From Helicobacter sp. (GTDB lineage: Bacteria; Campylobacterota; Campylobacteria; Campylobacterales; Helicobacteraceae): a stretch of 12,629 nucleotides of DNA. The stretch lies in contig NZ_JAIEFA010000071.1 in assembly GCF_029067145.1 (NCBI RefSeq), positions 1 through 12,629 of the forward strand. Direction: 5' to 3'. Below, piece after piece: positions 1 to 5,368 of this stretch (its first letter is position 1; the number at the start of each line of letters is the position of its first letter). A program made the translations under genes and the position numbers. Under the pieces are notes generated by a model. The model did no database searches, was not told the DNA's origin, and saw only the letters and a program-made list of their open reading frames with translations.

Positions 1-1269
1 ACTCACCGCTGGAAAGCAGTAGCAGACTTCAAAGCTCCTGTAGCTGATAATGTTGCATTCAACTTCGGGATTCTTTATAACAATGAATCACAAAATGTAA
101 ATCACGGAAACACTTATCCCGGTCTAGGTTCAGGTCTAGGTTCAGGTAAAGACGGAAGCTTTGGTGTAAGCACATTCAACGCAGTCATTACTCCAGACAA
201 TACAGCTACCACAGTGATTATCGGTAAGCAAAGATTGGCTACTCCTGTAACAAATGCAGGGGATGACGATAGAGGAACAGGTATCCTAGTTCTAAACAGC
301 GACTTAGAAGGCTTCACTTTTGCAGCAGGTGCATTTGACTCTTGGAGTATTGATGATGTTCATAAAGGTTATGATTTAGGTAATAACTTAGGAACATCTG
401 TAACTAAACCTCTTTATGCTCTAGCAGGTATTTATGGTGTAGATACGGACTATGGACACTTTGGTGCTCAACTTTGGGGATTCTATATCCAAGATGCAGT
501 AGATGCACTAGGCTTTGGTGAATTAAGCTGGAACAATGCTACCTTTGATGTTGCATTACAATATGCTTTAGCTAAACTAGACAATAGCAATAGTTCTATT
601 TTAGGTGCATTACACCCAACAAGTAATGTGGCTGGAACAGCTTCTATTCAAGGTGTTCCAACCAACAGAGCAAATATCTCTGAAGCAAACGACTTATTCG
701 TCATCAACTTAGGTGCAAACTTCGCTCAAGAATATGATTTCCCATTAGATGTAAAACTTGGTTGGGTTACAAACTTCCAAGACGGAACAGCAGTTACACT
801 TAATGATGATGGAACAGCATTTAAATATGCAGGTGCTCTATGGTGGCAAAATGATGCAACAGGAATCAGCACTTCTGCTCTATTGCCTCGCGGTGTAGCA
901 GGATTTGGTAGTGAGCAAGAAATCAGCGTATTCTATGGTGCGATTGGTTATTCTATGATTGATAGCAGATTAAGAATCGGTTTAGATTATGTTTGGGGTA
1001 ACAACGAAACAAAATGGAAAGGCTATAGAAATAGCGAAGACATTGATTTCCAAGAAATCACTCCAAGAATCAGCTGGAAGCACAACAAAAACCTTACAAT
1101 CAGTGGTTACTATGCTTATTTGATGACGGATAAACCAGATTATCTAAGAGCTGCATTTGACCCTACAGGAGGACCAAATCAACCACAACAAACAGACATT
1201 AGAAATAGTAGAACTCACGACGATGAAACTCGCCAAAGAGTGCGTGTAGAAGTAAGATACAACTTCTAA
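1..1269 (+). CDS. Major outer membrane porin, Campylobacter MOMP type (5' end missing)
   Basis: This is the C-terminal 422 residues of a beta-barrel porin. The frame is open from base 1, so the signal peptide and first strands lie outside the window. Alternating strands rich in aromatic and small residues, loops rich in Asn, Asp and Gly, no cysteine, and a final aromatic residue (VRYNF, the outer-membrane assembly signal) show a trimeric-type outer membrane channel. The start of the visible part (WKAVADFKAPVADNVAFNFG) resembles the Campylobacter/Helicobacter MOMP family, as far as I recall it. Codon choice is more uniform than in the downstream genes, as expected for an abundant protein. The product probably allows diffusion of small hydrophilic solutes and is a major surface antigen. 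A strong terminator follows the stop codon, so the gene is probably the last or only one in its transcript. An OprD-type porin is the alternative. Confidence 0.85.
   Translation, partial: THRWKAVADFKAPVADNVAFNFGILYNNESQNVNHGNTYPGLGSGLGSGKDGSFGVSTFNAVITPDNTATTVIIGKQRLATPVTNAGDDDRGTGILVLNSDLEGFTFAAGAFDSWSIDDVHKGYDLGNNLGTSVTKPLYALAGIYGVDTDYGHFGAQLWGFYIQDAVDALGFGELSWNNATFDVALQYALAKLDNSNSSILGALHPTSNVAGTASIQGVPTNRANISEANDLFVINLGANFAQEYDFPLDVKLGWVTNFQDGTAVTLNDDGTAFKYAGALWWQNDATGISTSALLPRGVAGFGSEQEISVFYGAIGYSMIDSRLRIGLDYVWGNNETKWKGYRNSEDIDFQEITPRISWKHNKNLTISGYYAYLMTDKPDYLRAAFDPTGGPNQPQQTDIRNSRTHDDETRQRVRVEVRYNF
121..144 (+). repeat. 12-bp tandem duplication inside the porin gene
   Basis: The unit GGTCTAGGTTCA occurs twice in a row and is followed by GGT, coding for GLGS-GLGS-G. 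The unit is a multiple of three, so gain or loss of copies adds or removes four residues without a frameshift. The glycine-serine content and the Asn/Gly/Pro-rich flanks suggest a surface loop between two strands. Confidence 0.8.
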
Positions 1270-1295
1270 TCTCATTGCGAGACTTCACTACTTTA

Positions 1296-1330
1296 GGTTA
1301 GTTAGGCTTATGGCTTAACTAACCTTTTTT
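1296..1330 (+). terminator. Intrinsic terminator of the porin gene
   Basis: A 12-bp stem (1296-1307 with 1313-1324, one G-T pair, five-base loop TTATG) is followed directly by six T and then ATTTTA. It begins 26 bases after the porin stop codon. It is strong on the + strand. On the minus strand the same stem is followed by TAAAGTAG, so it would be a poor terminator for leftward transcripts. Confidence 0.93.
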
Positions 1331-1403
1331 ATTTTATGGACTTTTCGTCATTACAACTTTCCCCACAACTTTCTATAATATCACATAAATTATCTTTACA
1401 ATG

Positions 1404-1503
1404 GAATCTTAAAAAGCGAGATTCTATATTATGGATTTGCTCTAAAGCGGGTAAAAATGCTACGCATTTGCACGCCACGAATCGCAAGCGATTCTCGCAA
1501 TGA
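1404..1503. repeat. Cluster of short perfect hairpins, possible dispersed intergenic element
   Basis: Three perfect inverted repeats lie in 100 bases: GAATCT/AGATTC (1404-1409 with 1419-1424), AAATGC/GCATTT (1455-1460 with 1464-1469) and GAATCGC/GCGATTC (1479-1485 with 1488-1494, loop AA). Directly after them is TCTCGCAATGA (1493-1503), the exact reverse complement of TCATTGCGAGA at 1272-1282, just after the porin stop. Read leftward, the second hairpin is followed by five T in all and could be a weak terminator. No coding signal is convincing here. Whether this is a repeated genomic element cannot be judged from one window. Confidence 0.5.
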
Positions 1504-1574
1504 TAAGGTGGCAGAATAGCAAAGATAAAAAAGAAATTGTAAGAGTAAGAATCCACAGGTTCAATCCATCATCA

Positions 1575-1590
1575 CCCTGCAAAAGCAGGG
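1575..1590 (-). other. Stem-loop just after the small peptide gene
   Basis: CCCTGC and GCAGGG form a perfect 6-bp stem around a four-base loop. On the minus strand it begins five bases after the TAG of the hydrophobic peptide gene. No T-run follows, so it looks like a protective or processing hairpin at the 3' side of the message rather than a standard terminator. Bases 1573-1584 repeat exactly at 1718-1729, at the 5' end of the same predicted message, which would let the two ends compete for one partner sequence in the leader. Confidence 0.55.
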
Positions 1591-1595
1591 CGAGG

Positions 1596-1667
1596 CTAAT
1601 AAACCTTGACAACAATTATACAAAGCAGTATAATTGCCACGATGATGAATTTAGTGATACTCATCAT
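1596..1667 (-). CDS. Small hydrophobic peptide, candidate type I toxin
   Basis: This is a 23-codon gene on the minus strand, or 22 codons from the second of two adjacent ATGs. The peptide has a short polar start (MMSITK), a core of Ile, Leu, Val, Phe and Ala with one Cys (residues 7-20), and the end KVY. It is a single membrane-spanning segment with a positive residue at each side. A Shine-Dalgarno AAGGA (1671-1675) lies 6 bases before the second ATG (1662-1664) and 3 before the first, so the second is the likelier start. Size and composition match type I toxins, which insert into the inner membrane; in build it recalls the E. coli Ibs peptides (MM start, Ile/Leu/Val core, terminal Tyr). Its sequence is unlike H. 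pylori AapA, though the antisense arrangement is similar. Toxicity is inferred from this composition and from the antisense promoter inside the gene. Confidence 0.68.
   Translation of the reverse strand: MMSITKFIIVAIILLCIIVVKVY
1606..1634 (+). promoter_or_regulatory. Perfect sigma70 promoter inside the peptide gene, antisense direction
   Basis: TTGACA (1606-1611) and TATAAT (1629-1634) are separated by exactly 17 bases, matching the vegetative consensus at every position. This is striking because Helicobacter and Campylobacter promoters usually have no conserved -35 box. The spacer and -10 box also form a perfect 9-bp inverted repeat (1613-1621 with 1628-1636). Transcription would start near 1641 and run rightward across codons 1-9, the ribosome site and the leader of the peptide gene. 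It could drive an antisense antitoxin RNA and, if not terminated, read on into the MFS gene. Confidence 0.75.
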
Positions 1668-1724
1668 ATGTCCTTTTTGGGCATAGATTTTACCACAGGG
1701 TGTTGGACCTGTGGTAACACCCTG
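1641..1724 (+). ncRNA. Predicted antisense RNA (candidate RNA antitoxin)
   Basis: The start is set by the consensus promoter at 1606-1634 and the 3' end is a guess at the last hairpin arm. The RNA would be fully complementary to the toxin message from codon 9 through the Shine-Dalgarno site to the 5' end. It begins with a hairpin (ATGATGA 1642-1648 with TCATCAT 1661-1667). Then comes either of two overlapping stems, 1690-1699 with 1708-1717 or 1696-1704 with 1716-1724. A T-run at 1743-1748 is too far from these stems for a standard terminator, so the end may be nearer 1750. The layout parallels H. pylori IsoA RNAs, whose promoter lies inside the toxin gene. Confidence 0.5.
1690..1724 (-). promoter_or_regulatory. 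Bistable leader of the candidate toxin message
   Basis: Read on the minus strand, the leader can form hairpin A (CAGGGTGTT with AACACCCTG, arms 1716-1724 and 1696-1704, 9 bp) or hairpin B (TTACCACAGG with CCTGTGGTAA, arms 1708-1717 and 1690-1699, 10 bp). The two share bases and cannot coexist. Hairpin A is complete first during transcription. Such a switch from a temporary to a stable fold is used in type I toxin messages to delay translation. The start codons are also in a stem with codons 6-9 (1661-1667 with 1642-1648). Confidence 0.55.
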
Positions 1725-1728
1725 CAAA

Positions 1729-1734
1729 ATTATA
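1729..1734 (-). promoter_or_regulatory. -10 box of the candidate toxin message
   Basis: TATAAT on the minus strand is preceded by a very AT-rich stretch without a recognisable -35, which is normal for Helicobacter promoters. Initiation 6-7 bases later, near 1722, would give a message beginning GGGTGTT, so the 5' end would sit directly in hairpin A. The box shares the context AGTATAATT with the opposing antisense promoter. Confidence 0.55.
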
Positions 1735-1789
1735 CTTCAAAATTTTTTAATAAAAATAGTTTAGCTGATAAGAAAATGAAATGAAAAAA

Positions 1790-1853
1790 ATCCCAAAATC
1801 AAAGAATCTTTAGCAAATTTATTTTAAAATTTTATAAAACTTTAGGAATAAAT
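1790..1853 (+). promoter_or_regulatory. AT-rich region and ribosome site upstream of the MFS gene
   Basis: AGGA (1844-1847) is spaced six bases from the TTG start at 1854 and decides that start. TAAAAT (1825-1830) is a possible -10 box that would give a leader of about 17 bases. TATAAA (1833-1838) is too close to the ribosome site to be likely. There is no clear terminator between the antisense promoter at 1606-1634 and this gene, so transcription from further upstream is also possible. Confidence 0.35.
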
Positions 1854-3002
1854 TTGAAAACTTATATTTTATTGGTTGTCCTACTAAGTGCTATGGTAAC
1901 GATTTCTAGCCTTTATATCACACAGCCTATGCAACCTCTTTTTATGGAAGAGTTTGGAATCTCTATCGCGCAAGTTACGCTTTTTACTTCTGTTGTGTTG
2001 CTTGCACTTGCCTTTGCTCCCATTGTTTATGGTTATTTGTTAGAAAAATTTGACACGCGCAAGGTGTTGTTTGCCTCTTTGGGAATGATTGGCGTTTTTC
2101 AATGTTTGCTTTGTTTTGCGCAAGATTATAGAACTTTTCTTGCTTTGCGCTTGTTGGAGGCACTTGCGATTCCAGCTGCTTTGACAGCGACTTTGACAAC
2201 TTTAATGCGTATTGATATGCAAAATATACAAAAATATGTTAGTCTTTATGTTGCCGCTACGGTTTTTGGCGGTGTGCTTTCTCGTGTGGCAGGGGGGTTT
2301 ATTACTTCTATTTCCTCGTGGCAATTCACTTTTGCCACGCTTGGAATCACTACTTTAATCGTTGCAATTTTATCTTTTAAGATTCCTCAAAGCTCCCAAA
2401 TGGCAAACGCCAAAATCACACCTAAAATCGTTTTGGAACTGCTAAAAGATAAGCGATATGCGGCACTTTATGCGGGGGCTTTTTTGGTGTTGTTTTGTTT
2501 TCAAGGCGCGCTAAACTTTATGCCTTTTGAAATCAAAGCCTTAAACCCAGACATTACCCCCGCGCAGATTGGTTTTTTGTATCTAGGATATATTATCGGC
2601 ATTGTTACCGCGCTTTTGGTTGGGCGCATTAAAAGCCTGCTTGGAGGGGATTTGCGTGCAATCATTTTTGGCTTTGTGGTTTTTGGAATCGCACCTTTGA
2701 TTATGCTGATTAAAAGCTTTTGGTGGCTCTTTTTTGCGGTGTTTGTGATTTGTATTGGAATGTTTATTGTGCATTCGGTTTTATCCGCGTTCGTAAATTC
2801 TATTTCTAGTGAGAAAAAAGGAATCACAAATGGCTTGTATCTCGCGTTTTATTATACGGGAGGCACGATTGGCACGACAATGCCGAGTTATCTTTATTAT
2901 CATTTTGGTTGGGAAGTGCTTTGTTTGTTTTTGAGTGGAATTTTGTTCGCAAGTGCGTTGATGTTTTATAAAATTAGTCCAATCTTTAAGGAGATAAAAT
3001 GA
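1854..3002 (+). CDS. MFS transporter, DHA1/YnfM-like
   Basis: This is a 382-residue inner membrane protein with about 12 hydrophobic helices and a cytoplasmic loop near residues 176-200, the usual size and plan of a major facilitator proton antiporter. The loop after helix 2 carries the MFS motif A pattern (G60 to K70, with D67, R69 and K70). Helix 5 has the Gly-rich stretch FGGVLSRVAGG near residues 138-148, typical of drug-efflux-type (DHA1) members. It most resembles the YnfM/arabinose-efflux-like group. The substrate cannot be told. The start is TTG, supported by AGGA six bases upstream; the next in-frame ATG is at codon 14, inside the first helix. The stop overlaps the start of the next gene by four bases (ATGA), so it is translationally coupled to the first dynamin-like gene. 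Confidence 0.87.
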   Translation: MKTYILLVVLLSAMVTISSLYITQPMQPLFMEEFGISIAQVTLFTSVVLLALAFAPIVYGYLLEKFDTRKVLFASLGMIGVFQCLLCFAQDYRTFLALRLLEALAIPAALTATLTTLMRIDMQNIQKYVSLYVAATVFGGVLSRVAGGFITSISSWQFTFATLGITTLIVAILSFKIPQSSQMANAKITPKIVLELLKDKRYAALYAGAFLVLFCFQGALNFMPFEIKALNPDITPAQIGFLYLGYIIGIVTALLVGRIKSLLGGDLRAIIFGFVVFGIAPLIMLIKSFWWLFFAVFVICIGMFIVHSVLSAFVNSISSEKKGITNGLYLAFYYTGGTIGTTMPSYLYYHFGWEVLCLFLSGILFASALMFYKISPIFKEIK

Positions 3003-5368
3003 ATCAGTTAGGGGAATATTTGGAATCAATCTTTAAAGAAATTGTGCCGCTAGGGAATTTGCATATTTTAGAAAGTGAAAAAGCAAGTGAGATTGTAGCG
3101 ATTTTTTTAAGTCAAGATTTGCATAGTTTTAATGTTTTTTGGCAGAGTGCTGTGCTGCAAAATCTTTGTGAAAAATATTGCAAAACCCTAAGCTTTAAAG
3201 GAATCTTGCAGGTGCAATACACCTTGCTTTTAAATATCCATAAAGCCTTTGAAAGAGAACCAAAAAGAACGCAGAATCTGCTTAAAAAAGTCTTAGAAAA
3301 CCTTGCTTTGCTAGAGCAACACAAGGTTGCAAAAGGAGAATTTTTAGAACAAATCAAAGCCCATTTAGAGTGGATTGCACATCAAGAAATCAAAGAAACA
3401 GAGACTTTAGAAAAACAACAAGAATCCGCTTTGGATTCAAGCTTTTTGCAAGATTTTTGGGGAAATAGTCTAAAACTCCTAGAGCAAAAAAGGGAAGTTT
3501 TGCAGGCAATGCAAGCACAGAATCTCCTTAATCTCTCCTCAAGTTTGACGGAGTTGGAATCTCTTTTGCTAAAGCTTAAAAATCAGCATTTTTCTATTGG
3601 AATCACAGGCGTGTTAAGTGCGGGGAAAAGCACGCTTTTAAACGCGCTTTTGGGGCAGGAGATTTTGGGTAGCTCTACGATTCCAGAAACTGCAAGCTTG
3701 ACGCTTCTAAAATACTCCCAAACGCCTAGTGCGCAAGTGAGTTTTTGGAATAAGGCAGAATGGGAGGATTTAAAATCCACGATAGAGGATTCTGCATTGA
3801 ATGAACTTTTGGAAAATATGGAGTTTAAGGAGGCTTTGGAAAAGTTTGTGCAGGATTCTACACAGAGTTTAAAGATTTCTTTGCAAGATTTACCCAAATA
3901 CACTTCGGCAAATCATTCTAGTAGATTATGCAATCTCATCAAGGAAACCACGCTTTTTACACCTCTTAAATTCTTGGAAAATAAAGTAGAAATTGTAGAT
4001 ACGCCCGGACTTGATGACCCTATCGTGCAAAGAGAGGAAATCACCAAAGGCTATATTTTGGGTTGTGATTTGCTCATTCACGCGATGAATGCGGCACAGA
4101 GTGCAACACAAATTGATGTGGATTTTATTTTGCAAACCTTGCAAAATGCGAATCTCTCAAGGATTTTGATTATCCTAACACACGCGGATTTACTAGAAGC
4201 AAAAGAATTAGAATCTGCTCTGAATTACACAAAAGAGAGCATTAGGGCGCGCTTAAGTCAGAGTATGTCTAAAGATAATGCAGAATTAATGCTCCAAAGA
4301 GTAGATTTTATTGCGCTTGCAAGCTATCCTGCCTTGCTTGCTCAAACCAATCCACAAAAGGCAAAAGAATTAGGCTTCAGCCTAGAATCTTCCAATTTCA
4401 ATGCGTTGCTTGATTATCTCAATCAAACTTTGCTAGGTAGCAATAGCACCAAAGCAAAGGACTTGATTTTTTTAAGCGCGCAAGGGTTTGTGCGGGTTTT
4501 TGAAAACATCAAATCAGCTTGCGTTTTGGAAAAAAGCTTGCTTTTTGCGAAAGAAAGTGAGATTCAAAAACTTATAGAGGAAGCCAAAGTAGAGCAAGAA
4601 CAAAGCCTAACAAAACTTCAAGAAACCAAAGAATCCCTAAACAACGCGACGCAACAATTACAAACTTATCTTGAGACTTTGCAAAAGGAACTTAATCAAA
4701 AGCTAGAATTGTCTAAAAATGTTTTGAGTGAAAGGATTTTTGCGGATATTGTTTATGATTATGACAAAGGTAAAACGCCAAGTTATGAGCGATTGCAAAG
4801 AATCTTGGATTTGGGGTTAAAAGATACTTTAAGTGATATTTTGCGTTTTTGCACCCAAAGTTTAAATAAAAAGATTATGCAGTTACAAAGTCAGTTTGAA
4901 ACGCAGGCGCAAGGAGGAGAGAAAGACGCTAGCATTTTGGGGAATTTTCATCTTCATTTTGATGAAAGTCTTTTAAGAAAAACTGCATTAAAGATTCTAA
5001 AATCTATCACAAAATCCGTGCAAAAGTTTGGCAAAAATCAAAGAAGCGAGCTTAAAAGCGCATTGGATTTAGATTTTGAAGCGGGATTTGTGGATTTTTT
5101 TGCGATGATTATCACGCAAAACAAAGCATTAGAATCCAAACTCACAGAGAATTTCAAAAATTTTCTTGAGGATTTAGAGGTAAATTTAAAAACAGACCTA
5201 GAAAACAAGGCAAGAATCTTACAAAATGCCTTGCAAAATTCGCAAAATAGCGCGCAAGAAAAATCCCAAAAAGAAAGTTTATTGAATCAAAACGAAGCAG
5301 CATTAGAGGAGGCTTTGCAGAGTTTTAAAGCCTTGCAAAGCTATGCTACAAGGAGCGCAAAATGCTAA
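2999..5368 (+). CDS. Dynamin-like GTPase, first of pair (DLP1-like)
   Basis: This 789-residue large GTPase has an N-terminal helical part of about 190 residues. The GTPase domain has G1 GVLSAGKS (204-211), a switch I threonine near 227-233, G3 DTPG (334-337) and a G4 position reading THAD (394-397) instead of N-K-x-D. About 120 residues separate G1 from G3, against about 80 in its partner, because of an insertion near residues 250-310. A predicted coiled coil covers about 517-578, and a long helical C-terminal part follows. There is no clear transmembrane helix. The family binds and reshapes or tethers membranes; in C. jejuni the paired DLP1 and DLP2 assemble together. AAGGAG lies five bases before the ATG. 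The start overlaps the MFS stop by four bases, and its own end overlaps the next start by seven. Confidence 0.86.
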   Translation: MNQLGEYLESIFKEIVPLGNLHILESEKASEIVAIFLSQDLHSFNVFWQSAVLQNLCEKYCKTLSFKGILQVQYTLLLNIHKAFEREPKRTQNLLKKVLENLALLEQHKVAKGEFLEQIKAHLEWIAHQEIKETETLEKQQESALDSSFLQDFWGNSLKLLEQKREVLQAMQAQNLLNLSSSLTELESLLLKLKNQHFSIGITGVLSAGKSTLLNALLGQEILGSSTIPETASLTLLKYSQTPSAQVSFWNKAEWEDLKSTIEDSALNELLENMEFKEALEKFVQDSTQSLKISLQDLPKYTSANHSSRLCNLIKETTLFTPLKFLENKVEIVDTPGLDDPIVQREEITKGYILGCDLLIHAMNAAQSATQIDVDFILQTLQNANLSRILIILTHADLLEAKELESALNYTKESIRARLSQSMSKDNAELMLQRVDFIALASYPALLAQTNPQKAKELGFSLESSNFNALLDYLNQTLLGSNSTKAKDLIFLSAQGFVRVFENIKSACVLEKSLLFAKESEIQKLIEEAKVEQEQSLTKLQETKESLNNATQQLQTYLETLQKELNQKLELSKNVLSERIFADIVYDYDKGKTPSYERLQRILDLGLKDTLSDILRFCTQSLNKKIMQLQSQFETQAQGGEKDASILGNFHLHFDESLLRKTALKILKSITKSVQKFGKNQRSELKSALDLDFEAGFVDFFAMIITQNKALESKLTENFKNFLEDLEVNLKTDLENKARILQNALQNSQNSAQEKSQKESLLNQNEAALEEALQSFKALQSYATRSAKC

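Noticed and set aside
1272..1503. Insertion sequence or MITE with TCATTGCGAGA as terminal inverted repeats
   Set aside because: No target site duplication is visible, the interior contains the porin terminator, and the copies match over only 11 bases. Kept only as a repeat observation.
1329..1556. 75-codon ORF on the minus strand (GTG start) over the hairpin cluster
   Set aside because: It has no Shine-Dalgarno site, is built from palindromic sequence and the porin terminator, and its Cys-rich composition looks like translated repeat. Not supported as a gene.
1606..1750. Metabolite riboswitch upstream of the MFS gene
   Set aside because: None of the conserved cores I know (TPP, SAM, cobalamin, purine, preQ1, fluoride, guanidine, ZTP) is recognisable, and the toxin-antisense reading explains the hairpins better.
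1500..1784. 94-codon ORF on the + strand in the intergenic region
   Set aside because: It runs through the hairpins, the antisense promoter and the complement of the small peptide gene. It has no good ribosome site, has a low-complexity Lys/Asn end and resembles no family. Chance open frame.
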